Positions 52,594 to 62,726 of a stretch of DNA of 64,000 bases are shown here, piece after piece. Each line of letters begins with the position of its first letter. Position 1 is the stretch's first letter. The DNA comes from Nematopogon swammerdamellus (lineage: Eukaryota > Arthropoda > Insecta > Lepidoptera > Adelidae). The stretch is from positions 11,617,891 to 11,681,890 of the forward strand of contig OX336349.1 of assembly GCA_946902875.1 (NCBI GenBank), written 5' to 3'. The notes beneath the pieces were generated by a model, which had not been told where the DNA came from, did not search any database, and worked only from the letters and a program-made list of their open reading frames with translations. A program made the position numbers and the translations under genes.

Positions 52594-54078
52594 CCCTGCA
52601 GAGTCGCGCCCTAAAAAATCACAACAACGGTCGCACGCGGAAAGACATTCCGCAACCGTTTCTGTTAGTTTATGTTATTTATTATTTTAAATTTGGGGTT
52701 TAATAGACTACACCATAATTCATCATAAAGAGTATTTATTTACCTATTATTTAACATAAAATAATCATTAATATGTACTCTGGTGTATGAACTACGATAA
52801 CTTGAAAAATAAACTAAAAAAACACCAATTCTAAGTTACACATTTCCTGATTGCCCGATGGCATGACGTTGACCCCGTGGAGCAAAGGGAGGGCGTTGGT
52901 GTGGGACGCAACGTGTGTGGACACCCTTGCCCCCACTCACATTGTCGGTTCCTCCATCTCTGCCGGGTCTGCTGCTCTCGGGGCCCAAAATTTGAAGAAG
53001 AGCAAATATTCTACGCTGTGTTGCTCCTTTGAGTTTTTGGCCTTCGCCGTGGAAACCCTTGGCGTGTGGTCGCCCGACGCAAAATGCTTTTCTGATCAGC
53101 TCGGAAAGTTGTTAATAGAAAAGTCGGGCGACCGCCGCGCCAAATCTTTTTTTCTCCAGCGAATAGGGCTGGAGATTCAAAGGGGCAACGCGGCTAGTGT
53201 TTTGGGCACGGTGGGGGAGTCGGCGGAGATGGATGAAATTTTTTTTATTTAATAGGTGTTAATTTTAGTTTTAGGTTTTTTTTTTCATTGTTATTTTGTG
53301 ATTTTCTAATAAGTTGACGTTTGAAATAAACAATTAGTTTCCTGAGATCAATAAAATTAAATCAGTCAATATATTCTATCAGATTCATGTTTCTAAATGT
53401 AATGTTATTCCTACTCAACTAACTACAAAATATAGAAATAGAATATTTTAGCGAAAAAAAAAATTATGTTATACTACGAAGGAGCCAAATTTGTGCTTAT
53501 ACCAAACCATGTTCATTATATCTAGAGAGCCAATTAGGACTTAGTATCGGTATCTCTACCTCAGTTACCTATTTAGAAAATAGAAGGCTATTTTTTGTAA
53601 TACATTTAGAAACAAATCAGAAATGGAAAAGTTTCTGGAAAATGCTCGTAAGAGCTTACGGAAACAGAACAGGTATCAAATTTTACTTATATATTTTATC
53701 ATCTTGCTCTTGAAGTCTGTTCAGTTCATTGAGTTGGCATGTTCAAGACAAATTAACATGCGTGTATGGGATTTCCTTACTAAAGAAATAGTGATAGTTT
53801 TATGCATGAATATTGCTTCGCTTTTGAATAACATAAGACACGCGCGCGGAACTACGTTCCGCAGGCCAAAACACAAAGGGTCGCGCGCGGAATGAGATTC
53901 CGCAAGCAGCTCTGGTGCCTCCCAGGGTAACACTGGCGTGAGACTGACTAGACTGTTTCAAACATCACCCCGAAGGAGGAAGGTAACAGAAGCGCGGGGC
54001 CATGACCACGAAAATAAAAGAGATATTACGTAAAATCTAAATGTGCGGAATGACATTCCGCGTGCGACCGCTGCAGGG
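52594..54078. mobile_element. TTAA-flanked piggyBac-like non-autonomous element (1,485 bp)
   Basis: TTAA at 52590-52593 and 54079-54082. The ends are ccctgcag (left) and ctgcaggg (right). The subterminal word cggtcgcacgcggaaagac / attccgca on the left pairs with tgcggaatgacattccgcgt / gcgaccg on the right; the left side carries a 26-bp spacer after the first 8 bases. Further gcgcggaa...ttccgca palindromes occur at about 53848 and 53882. A TTAA target and CCC end are hallmarks of piggyBac-type elements. No piggyBac transposase is present; the interior holds the retroelement-like domain copy at 52851-53252. Confidence 0.75.
52851..53252 (+). pseudogene. Retroelement-like C-terminal domain, copy 2 (best preserved)
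   Basis: A continuous 133-codon frame. It opens PDGMTLTPWSKGRALVWDAT, then CVDTLAPTHI, CCSFEFLAFAVETLGVWSPD, SGDRRAKSFFLQRIGLEIQR and GNAASVLGT. The P-D ... D-x-T spacing is reminiscent of PD-(D/E)xK nuclease folds, but that is only an impression. It lacks any upstream RT domain and is enclosed by the TTAA-flanked TIRs, so it is a nested or captured piece. Related pieces lie at 28348-28660 (-) and 54752-54950 (+). Confidence 0.5.
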
Positions 54079-54284
54079 TTAAATAAAAATTTCACCCACG
54101 TGTTGCTAGAGAGACAAACTCAGCGAGCTGCTAACTGTGCCGCAATCTTGTAACCCCCACCGTGTTCCTTTTTTGTTAGTATCAATTTTCCTATTGTTAA
54201 AGCATTTAAAAATAATATATTGAATAGAAGAACATTAGTAGGTAAGCATTTCAATAATATGCACACAGTATCGACTAATTCTTT

Positions 54285-54330
54285 AGGTGATGTAGACAAC
54301 CATGTTAGTTTCCATAAAAATTCAAAACAA
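54285..54330 (+). mobile_element. 5S-headed SINE, extreme 3' tail stub
   Basis: taggtgatgtagacaaccat / gttagtttccataaaaa equals the SINE 3' end. Nothing of the rest remains. Confidence 0.5.
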
Positions 54331-54751
54331 ACAAAAAATAAGTATTTTTAACACACATTTTGATGAATTGGAGCTGTAATTCTATAGAAGGTCTCATTGC
54401 AAGAACATAACTTCTAACAAGTTTCTAACCTTCATTAGTTGCTGTTCCATATCTCCCCCCGGTGACGTCAGCTTTTTCACTTCAGTAACTTCAGCTTTAC
54501 TGCAAGCAAATACAATAAAAATACTTATTTTCCATCATAATAATATAACCTTCATACTGTGAGAGGTCGTATAAGTCAATATAAATATTACCCGGTTATG
54601 TTGCTATTCAGATTGGACCTTTTGGGATTGAACCTACTGGGGGGTTGCGCGGAGAAGTGAGACGCGGTGGGTCGTAGATGTGCATATCATTTGTTACTCA
54701 TTTTCAAAAGGTTCAATCTTAAAAGCAATATTATAACCTGGGAAAAATATT

Positions 54752-54950
54752 AAACCCTCGGTCTGTGGAGCAGTGAAGCCAAAAGCTTCTTGAAGAGGCT
54801 TGGGCCTCTGCGAGTGGACGCAACTGGCGTTCCGCAATCAAGGGCCTACTTCATTCAAAGGGTAACCTTGCCATCCATCGGGGTAATGTCGCAAGTGTTC
54901 TAGGAACATTTGAAAACACCCCTTTTGATAGTTATTTTAATGTTTGTTAG
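54752..54950 (+). pseudogene. Retroelement-like C-terminal domain, copy 3 (degraded)
   Basis: Frames give TLGLWSSEAKSFLKRLG, then AYFIQRVTL, and after a one-base frameshift AIHRGNVASVLGTFENTPFD, stopping at TAG 54948-54950. It has the same layout as the end of copy 2 about 1.7 kb upstream, but in sequence they are clearly separate, older insertions. Confidence 0.5.
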
Positions 54951-55042
54951 GTAGGTTTTCATTCTTTAATTATTAGTATTACTTTTCTATATTTCATGAA
55001 AATACATTTTACGTAATAACACCTGGGAATCAAACAGGTTAA

Positions 55043-56290
55043 TTGGTTGGGAGGCAAAGGGGATGTGGCTTTATACTGGGGAGCCGAGGTCGCAAATTGC
55101 TGGTAAGCTTAATGTGTAGGATCAGTGGCGGGGCAAGACCTAAATTTGATGTGGGCAAGATATATTTTGCGAGGCCCTCTCTGGTGGCATGGATTTTCAC
55201 TGTTCAAATGGATTTCCGGTATACTGATCAAATCAAACATTGCTGTCAGCATACCTTTCGTCGATAAAAGTAAACATAATCAAATTGCAATAATACAGCC
55301 TTCACTGCCCCTGTCCTACGTTCCCATCTTGTTTTTTTTTTTTTTATTGGCAGCGCGACCTTTGGCGCCGAGTCACCCATAAGGTGTCTAACGACGCCCA
55401 TGGACATTCGGTCGTATGCGGGGGTTGCGAATGCCATGCCGGCCTGAAAGGTGCCCATTCACGCCCCTCTTGAAGGACCCGAGACTGTACTTGGGGGGAA
55501 ATATATGGGCAGGGAGAGAGTTCCAGAGTTTACCGGTTCTGTAGAGGAAAGATCTGCAGAATCGATTGGTACGCATCCGCGGTAAGTCCAGCGTGTAGGG
55601 ATGCAATCCCTGCCCAGTGCGCGTGGTGCGAAGGTGGAAAGGGGACGGCGGGATCGCATTAAACAGCTCCTCCGAGCACTCCCCATGAAATAAGCGATAG
55701 AACACACTTAGGGAGCCGATATGCCTACGGTGTTGCACTGGTTCTAGATCGCTGATAGATTTCCGATAAAGGCTTTATAGTAAGCTTTAGTTTGCCTTTG
55801 ATTAAGTCTAATCTGTTTACACGGGGTCTCTTTTATAGATCTAGCTGAATGTTTTTCATTAATCAAAGCTGCATGAACTCTCGAGGCGCGAGGCCCCTCG
55901 GGCCGCGAGGCCGTGGGCGGTCGCCCACGTCGCCCACGCCTTGCGCCGCCTCTGTGTAGGATGAGTTAAAACACAAATTTTAGTGAAATAATGTTTTGCC
56001 GCGGAGAAAAAACTATTATAAAGAACAGATTTTCCATACAAAATTAAAACTTGTATTTTTTTAAAGCACCACAAATTGATATTGAATAGAAATGTATGCA
56101 AAAACGATATGGGCCGTCTCAAAATTAGGTTAGTTAGGCTCCTCCCCCATCCCTCCCCTCTCCCTCTGCTGCCCTCTTCTATGTCACTTCCAAATAATAT
56201 TTTCCATACAACATTAATTTTTAATAAAAAAATCACCCCTCCCTCCCCCCTTCCTCTGCTCCCCAGTATAAAGCCTCACCCGGCAAAGGG
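55043..56290. mobile_element. Second TTAA-flanked element with related ends (1.25 kb)
   Basis: TTAA at 55039-55042 and 56291-56294. The left subterminal ggctttatactggggagc pairs with the inverse gctccccagtataaagcc on the right. The outermost 20 bases are diverged. Inside are a minus-strand LINE L 3' end (55332-55762) and CCCTCCC-rich stretches at 56140-56180 and 56235-56265. Probably an old piggyBac-like or MITE copy with later insertions. Confidence 0.5.
55332..55762 (-). mobile_element. LINE family L, 5'-truncated 3' end, minus strand
   Basis: Poly(T) at 55332-55345 followed by the inverse of the family L end: gacgcccatggacattcggt, cgcccctcttgaaggacccg, ttccagagtttaccggttct. The minus-strand frame from 55738 is open for 116 codons (SLSVFYRLFHGECSEELF ... 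GVNGHLSGRHGIRNPRI). It keeps an Arg codon where the large copy at 58390-62280 has a stop, so it is a useful reference. Confidence 0.85.
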
Positions 56291-56337
56291 TTAATTAATA
56301 GCAAAGTAACTGGTTATATTTAACACAAGGTAAATAC

Positions 56338-56415
56338 GTATCATCATCATCATCATCATCATCATCAGCCTGTATCGGTCCACTGCTGGACATAGGCCTC
56401 TCCCAAATACTTATA
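56338..56415 (-). mobile_element. RTE-type LINE 3' terminus with (ATG)n tail
   Basis: (tca)n at 56341-56366 followed by gcctgtatcggtccactgct / ggacataggcctctcccaa. On the minus strand this is the well-known lepidopteran RTE end, RGLCPAVD-like codons then a (TGA)n microsatellite. Only the last 75 bp remain. Confidence 0.65.
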
Positions 56416-56849
56416 GGTCTAAAGAATAGGTACCTACGTCAAAGCGTTTGGGAGTATGGGGACTGGGGAGAGAAGACCGTGAGGTACCTATTCTAATTAT
56501 TCATATAGTGACAATAACTTACATCAAGTCCAGTAATTGATTCGCCTTCAAAAGTTCATAATTTATTTCCTGTCGAAGCTTAATGGCTGCCATTGCGTAT
56601 GTAATTATTTTATTATTTTACAGCGGAGTGTTTTTACAAACTTTCCTGTTCTAAAATGCAACCATTTATCTTTGACCGCGACTGACTTCTAATCAACCAA
56701 ATCATAATCTGGAAATTTCAAACAGCAACTGAAATTTCAGACAGCCAAGAATATAATACTACTAGCGTACTGACAGTATTTGTGACAAGTCCTTCATCGC
56801 ATGAGAGATCGTGGATCGTGATGAGAGTTTTGTTGACATCGTGGTTTTG

Positions 56850-57480
56850 ACGCATAGTCCAGGAAACGAGGAAATTCCTTGTATGGGCTCTTCGGACTAA
56901 TTCCTCTGTCGCTGAAACTTTGCAGTGTGAAAGAGTAGTGTTTAAAATATACGTTTGACAAATTATCTAGGATTTTTGATGTTTGGAAGTTAGGTATTAA
57001 AATGAATGAATGCCTAAAAATGAAAATCGCTTATAACTGCTGATGAAAAATTGCTCCGTCCGAAATTCCTTCGGTATATGATATTATATATTAATAAGAG
57101 TATATATTAACATTATCTAGGAAAATTTCGATTTCGAATAGGCAGAAATTTGAAAATATCTATTTTGTATCACAACTTCTTCAGAAAAATTGCTCTGTCA
57201 ATTTTAATTTTTTTATATGTCTTAATTTATTTAAATATATCGCTTTTGACAATTATCTAGGAAATTTTCCATATCGATCACACCTTTACAGATTTTCGGC
57301 AATAATTCGCTGTGAAAAATTGCTCCGTCCGAAATTCCTTCGGAATATGATATTATATATTAATAAGAGTATACATACAACATTATCTAGGAAAATTTCG
57401 ATTTCGAATAGGCAGAAATTTGAAAATACCTATTTTGTATCACAACTTCTTCAGAAAATTGACCATATAAATGCCAAAAG
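56850..57480 (+). repeat. 269-bp direct duplication with TTATCTAGGA motifs
   Basis: gaaaaattgctccgtccgaa / attccttcgg ... atattatatattaataagag ... gaaaatttcgatttcgaata ... gtatcacaacttcttcagaa occurs at about 57043-57198 and again at about 57312-57466 (offset 269). Shorter shared words (acaaattatctagg) at about 56955 and 57250 suggest older units. No ORF. Confidence 0.75.
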
Positions 57481-57768
57481 GCACCAACCCACAAATTGGT
57501 TAAAAATGAGTTAAATATACCAATCGAGAGCTAATCAACCCTCTATTTTTTGCAGAAAAGACCCAGGCAGGCTACTTGGTATATACTAATAGGTTTCTAC
57601 ACATTCGTCCGCCCAATTGAGGTATATCGCAACAGCAGAAAAGAATTATGCTACTTGGTACTAGCTAACTGGTCAGATTTTTTTTTTGCGTAAAAGATCC
57701 AAGCGAGATGGACTTTTTTGTTTTTAATGAAGTACGCTAAAAGTATTTATCAAAACAGAGCCAAGATA

Positions 57769-57900
57769 TCTGGTTCTTTTTGGCATTATATAATAAAAAC
57801 AAACTGTATATCGCAAAGTGGAACCAATTTATGTGGTTCTTTTTGGCATTTATAATAAAAACAAACGGTATATTGCAAAAATGGAATCAATTTATGTGGT
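57769..57900 (+). repeat. 66-bp tandem duplication
   Basis: tggttctttttggcattata / taataaaaacaaactgtata / tcgcaaagtggaaccaattt is followed at once by a second copy (ggcatttataataaaaacaa / acggtatattgcaaaaatgg) with a few differences. Confidence 0.7.
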
Positions 57901-58199
57901 TGGTTTGCCTTTGGGGACCTATAGTGAGTCTTATTTCATTGGAAATAAGAGTTCTTTTTCTAAAAATAAAATCAAACATGTCTACGTTCTATGAAACAGA
58001 ACGCCTAATAATAAATAAGTTCAGTTCAGTTCACTACCGCGACGAATGTGTCAGTTCACGACCGCGAAGTAAAGTAAATTGCTGTTTTCGACGTGGCTCA
58101 ATGTACCTACTACGTAGTGATCGCGACATATCATCAGAGTGTAGTTCGACGTCGTCGTCCAAGCAGGTTCCTACGCCGCGCCGCCTAACGTAACCATTG

Positions 58200-58240
58200 A
58201 AGATAGAATAGAATAGAATAGAATATTTATTTGTATAACA
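58200..58240 (-). repeat. (GAATA)n microsatellite, probable LINE tail
   Basis: gatagaatagaatagaatag / aatagaatatttatttgta; inverse of 'aataaatattctattctatt', the polyadenylation-plus-microsatellite ending of lepidopteran LINEs. The rest of the element was not identified. Confidence 0.45.
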
Positions 58241-58913
58241 TATACAAGTCACAAACTAACATTCACACATTTTAAAATTTTTCTATTTAGAAAATAAAAT
58301 AATATGAAACATAATAAATGAATCCTATTAAAATTAAAATTATTAATAATAGAAATCCGATATAAAAGTCACACGTGCCTCCTGGGTGGTGCCAAATGAA
58401 CAGCAATCAGCGTGTGGGAGATCTTCGGATCGGCTGGGTTCGCCACCACACCCCGGGAGAAACAATTACACCGGTATAACAGTTCGCTGTGTTCCGGTGT
58501 ACTTCCCGGGGACCCAGTAGCAGGTGGGGTTGGCTGTGGTGAGGAGTAGGCCAGTGATCCCGACGCGGATTCGCTGTTCAGAGGTGACGCATCGACACGG
58601 TTGACAGGGAGACCCGGTTAAACGGTTATTCCGCTGGCCGCCCGCCGGGTAGTACAGGAGCCCAATCGCGTCTAACCAACGCGAGAGGCTGCCCCGGTCA
58701 ACCGGCGCATAATCCCGGAGTGGTCCGTCGTGCCGGTTGGTGACCGGAGTAGGGGTTCCGGCGGCCACTTCCGGGGGGGACCGGGGGCCTTTCCGTCTTC
58801 CGTGTCGGCGCAACACTAACCTGAGTAATAAGCGATGAAGCTAGGGTCCACGCTTTGCCCGTGAATCACCACAGCCACCCTTTCATGCTCTTTCCCTCCC
58901 TCTTACAAAAATC

Positions 58914-59954
58914 ATGGCAGCGAAAAAAAAGGAAATAAAGGTTCAATCAGCGGTGCACACCCTTACACCACTATTTAGCGTTGACTCGACCAACGTGCGG
59001 GGGTTGCATACCAATTTGAATGCCGTCCATCACCACCTGGAGACGAAGAAGCCGGCCTTGCTTTTCCTGACGGAATCACAAATATATCGACCTGCACTAC
59101 CCCGGCTACACCCTGGAAGAAGCCTTCCGGTCGCGAGCCGGGGTTTGCTTGTTTGTCAGGGCAGATATTTGCTGTCGTCGCCTGCGCTGCCTTGAGGACT
59201 CCGAGCTATCAGTACTTTGGGTCCACGAGGATCTGGGAACGGTCTCGCGGGTGTACGCCTGTCTGTACAGGTCGCACTCTGGTGATGCAGAGACAGCTCG
59301 GTTATTTGAGTACCTGAGTGGAGCGGCAGACAAAGTCCAAGAGCGGTTCCCTACCGCGGATTTGGTTCTTCTTGGAGACTTCAATGCCCATCACGAGGCA
59401 TGGCTAGGCTCCAGGAGAACTGACTTTGCGGGGAGAGCCGCCTACGACTTCGCCCTGACGCATGACCTGTCTCAACTGGTAGACCAGCCCACCAGGCTGC
59501 CAGATATAGACGGTCATGAACCCTCTCTGCTGGATCTTCTGCTGACAACGAACCCCACTGGATATAAGGTCGCAGTGAGAGCCCCGCTGGGTTCCTCTGA
59601 TCATTGTTTAGTGTGGTCCACGGTGCCATCTTCGCCTCCTCAGTCCCGTACTGGAGGAACGCGTCGAATTTGGCACTACGCGTCAGCAGATTGGGATGGG
59701 ATGCGAGAACACTTCGCATCCTACCCTTGGAGAGAGATCTGCTTCAGTTCGGGCGATCCGTCGCAATGCGCTAATACCGTTGCCGAGGTGGTTCTGGGGG
59801 CAATGGAAATGTTTATTCGCAGCGCCTCTGTCTACCTCGGTGGTAAAAGCCAACCATGGTACAGCCGCGACTGTGCTGATGCTGTCGCAGCTAAATGCGC
59901 AGCTTATCGGGCATGGTCGCGCGCTCGTGCCGGACGTGATCCGAACGCATCCTA
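58914..59954 (+). pseudogene. LINE L endonuclease domain (frameshifted)
   Basis: Starts MAAKKKEIKVQSAVHTL at 58914 and gives the EN opening NVRGLHTNLNAVHHHL and PALLFLTES. After a shift near 59087 it continues HYPGYTLEEAFRSRAGVCLF to ADLVLLGDFNAHHEAW (catalytic GDFNAHH), then LLDLLLTTNP and GSSDHCLVW (catalytic SDH). The order and residues are those of APE-type LINE endonucleases, which nick target DNA for target-primed reverse transcription. It ends at a TAA (59955) after RDPNAS where relatives have a sense codon. Confidence 0.85.
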
Positions 59955-60708
59955 ACTGAAGAAGGAATACAACCGCCTCTCCAGATCCTGCAAAAAGGTT
60001 ATTGCCAGGGCCAAATTTGACCACATCGGCAGAATCGGCGATAGACTGAACCAGCACCCAACTGGGAGCCGTGAGTTCTGGTCTCTCGCTAAATATGTCG
60101 AGTCAAATTTCTGCCGCTCCTCTCTTCCACCTCTGCAGTGTCCTGGAGGCTCACTTGTCCACTCCGCAAAGAAGAAAGCCGACTTACTGGTATCTCTCTT
60201 TGCGGGGAACTCCAACCTGGACGATGGGGGTGCCACTCCCCCATCCATACCTAGGTGTGAGAACTCCATGTCGGAAGTGCAGTTTCGACAACGGACTGTA
60301 CGGGCGGAACTTTTCTCCCTAGACGTCAGGAAGGCGAGTGGGCCGGATAGGATTCCTGCATTGGTGTTAAAAAGGTGTGCTCCCGAGCTGGCCCCAGTGC
60401 TGACGCGCCTATTCCGTCTCTCCTACTCCAATTGCCGTGTGCCGGCGGCCTGGAAATCTGCGTTTTTGCAAGCGGTCCCTAAAAAGGGTGACCGCTCAAA
60501 CCCGTCAAACTACCGACCTATAGCGATTACCTCCCTTTTCTGTAAGGTGATGGAGCGCATTATCAATACGCAGCTCATGAAGTACCTGGAGACGAATGAC
60601 CTCATCAGCGATCGGCAATACGGCTTCCGGCCAAAACGATCTGCTGGTGATCTCCTAGCGTACGTCACTCACCTTTGGGGGGAATCGCTTGACGGTCATG
60701 GTGAATTG
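59955..60708 (+). pseudogene. LINE L reverse transcriptase, N-terminal half
   Basis: Frames continue LKKEYNRLSRSCKKVIARAK, then DVRKASGPDRIPALVLK, AVPKKGDRSNPSNYRPIAIT, SLFCKVMERI and ISDRQYGFRPKRSAGDLL. These are the standard RT motifs 0 to 2a of non-LTR elements. A shift lies near 60240. The frame is cut at 60708 by an inserted sequence just before the catalytic A motif. Confidence 0.85.
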
Positions 60709-61064
60709 ATGCTACCTATTTTAATTTTGAATTTTAATTTATTTTAATTTATTTTAATTTTATTTTAATTTTATATTTTTTTATATTGACATAATTGAAT
60801 TTTTAACCTTTAACAATTCTATTGATGCGAAGTATTTTAATTTAGCTCTAGTTTTAATTGCCTTTCATGCACAAAACAGTTTTTTTTTTCTCTGTATTCT
60901 TATAATTTTTAGTTATGTACCTATATTATTGCTAATTATTAGTCCCTTACCATGGCTAGACCCAGACAGTTTCAATTGTAAATTTGGTAAACTAAAATGT
61001 GACGAACTCAAGTGTACCGATGGTACCTAAGATGGAAATGAATAAATGAAAAATGAAATGAAAA
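60709..61064 (+). mobile_element. 356-bp AT-rich insertion in LINE L, likely a 3' end of another LINE
   Basis: Begins ttgatgctacctattttaat with repeated (attttaattt) words and ends gaaatgaataaatgaaaaat / gaaatgaaaaat, an AATAAA-type signal with an (aatga)n tail. On both sides the RT frame fits together without it. It looks like a 5'-truncated retroposon in plus orientation. A clear target-site duplication was not identified. Confidence 0.6.
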
Positions 61065-62226
61065 ATACGTGGCAATTGGCCTTGATATTGCCAAGGCATT
61101 TGATCGGCTTTGGCACAAGTCGCTCTTGGGCAAATTGCCGGCTTACGGACTTCCTTCTGGCCTCTGTGACTGGGTCGCCGACTTCCTACATGGGCGTAGC
61201 ATTCAGGTCCTAGTGGACGGTTGCTCGTCGGACGCCATGTCAGTGAACGCCGGCGTACCACAAGGATCTGTGTTGTCACCCACGCTGTTTCTTCTGCATA
61301 TCAATGATATGCTGTCTCTGGGCAACATACATTGTTATGCGGATGACAGTACGGCACACGGATCCTACACCAGTCACCCTTCAGCCAGTCGGGATATTGT
61401 GGATGAGAAGAGGCGAAGACTTGTGTCTGAGCTCGAACACACACTCGGCTCTATTTCCGAATGGGGCCGTAGCAATTTGGTCGAGTTCAACGCTTCCAAG
61501 ACACAAGTTTGCGCGTTAAGTGCGAAGAGAGCGGCGTTCACACCGGCTCCTTCATTCCAAGGCACGTCGCTTAAATTAAGCGAACACCTCGGGGTCCTCG
61601 GAGTCGAACTGTCGCACGACTTGAACTTTCGTCGCCATATCGAGGGGAAGGCCAAGCTGGCTTCTAAAAAGCTGGGCGTACTCAATAAGGTGCGACGGTA
61701 CTTCACGCCGGACCAAAGGCTGCTTTTGTATAAATCGCAGATCAGGTCCTGCTTGGAGTACTGCTCGCACCTGTGGGATGGCTCTGCCAAATACCAGCTT
61801 GCGCCTCTGGACTCGATCCAGCGTCGAGCCGTGCGACTAGTGGGTGACCCCGCAGTGTCCCGCGATCTAAAACCACTGCAACACCGTAGGGATGTCGGCT
61901 CTCTAAGTGTGTTCTATCGCTTATTCCATGGGGAGTACTCGGAGGAGCTGTTTAACGCAATCCCGCCGTCCCCTTTCCATCTCCGCACCACATGAACTGG
62001 GCAGGGATTGCATCCCTATACGCTGGACTTACCGCGGATGCGTACTAATCGATTCTGCAGATCATTCCTCTACAGAACCGGTAAACTCTGGAATGCTCTC
62101 CCTGCTCATATATTTCCCCCCAAGTACAGTCTCGGGTCCTTAAAGAGGGGCGTGAATGGGCACATGTCAGGCCGGCATGGCATTCGCAACCCCCGCATAC
62201 GACCGAATGTCCATGGGCGTCGTTAG
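61065..62226 (+). pseudogene. LINE L reverse transcriptase, C-terminal half
   Basis: Starts VAIGLDIAKAFDRLWHKSLL (motif A catalytic Asp), then NAGVPQGSVLSPTLFLLHIN (motif B) and IHCYADDSTAHG (motif C, catalytic YADD). It continues through VEFNASKTQVCAL, LLYKSQIRSCLEYCSHLWD and SIQRRAVRLVGDP. A TGA at about 61993 interrupts TT*TGQGLHPY; the frame then goes on to NRFCRSFLYRTGKLWNALPA, ending GRR at 62226. The catalytic residues are intact, so decay is recent except for the insertion and stops. Confidence 0.9.
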
Positions 62227-62280
62227 ACACCTTATGGGTGGCTAGGCGCCATATGTCGCGCTTTCAATAAAAAAAAATAA

Positions 62281-62725
62281 AAAAAAACGTTCCTCCATTC
62301 TCTTCGCCTCAAGACTCTACCTGAAGCGGTCTTCATGCAAGAAGCACACAGCGCCTCCTGGCGGAAAGGAGAAGAGTCCGGTTGCCTAGGCGACGGACTG
62401 TTGTGATCTGACACGTCCGAAAATACAAGCGGGAGCGGGCGGTTTTGTTCAAACATTTTGCTCTGGAAAAGATAAAATCCACCCTGATCGAGCGCGGCGC
62501 GGGCTCTCAGGGCTTGTTGCGACCTAATACGGCATAAGTATAGTGAGTGTAGTTTCCGAAGTGTGTGCGTAGCTGGGCCCAGCAGATCCTCGGACACCGG
62601 GACGTTTCCGTGCCGATCGACGACCACCACCTGAAGGACCGAGCTATCGAAGGTGCGGCTGCGGGCGGAGACATCAACATCCAGGTAGGAGGTACCACAC
62701 CACCACACACTTTGCGCTACACCTC
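62281..62725 (+). other. GC-rich unclassified sequence between two LINE L copies
   Basis: A balanced- to GC-rich stretch. The frame GHRDVSVPIDDHHLKDRAIE / GAAAGGDINIQ (about 62585-62683) is open and ends at a possible donor, atccag|gtagga at 62682. It leads into the 102-bp repeat array. It could be a 5' region or ORF1 remnant of the downstream LINE, or an exon of an unknown gene; no resemblance was recognised. Confidence 0.3.
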
Positions 62726-62726
62726 G

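Larger units (their letters stand above)
58390..62280 (+). mobile_element. Near-complete non-LTR retrotransposon, LINE family L (jockey/R1-like), inactive
   Basis: A GC-rich 5' UTR (about 58390-58913) is followed by an ORF2 with apurinic endonuclease (58914-59954) and reverse transcriptase (59955-62226). The 3' UTR ends gcgctttcaataaaaaaaaa at 62270-62280. It is disabled by a frameshift near 59087, stops at 59955 and 61993, and a 356-bp foreign insertion at 60709-61064. Three 3'-truncated relatives (10124, 26358, 55332) and a second 5' part (63795-64000) show the family is abundant here. No separate ORF1 was identified; the 5' boundary is approximate. Confidence 0.85.

Noticed and set aside
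53623..53895. A 90-codon ORF with two hydrophobic stretches inside the TTAA element
   Set aside because: It runs into the palindromic gcgcggaa sites of the element end and matches nothing; likely chance in AT-rich DNA.
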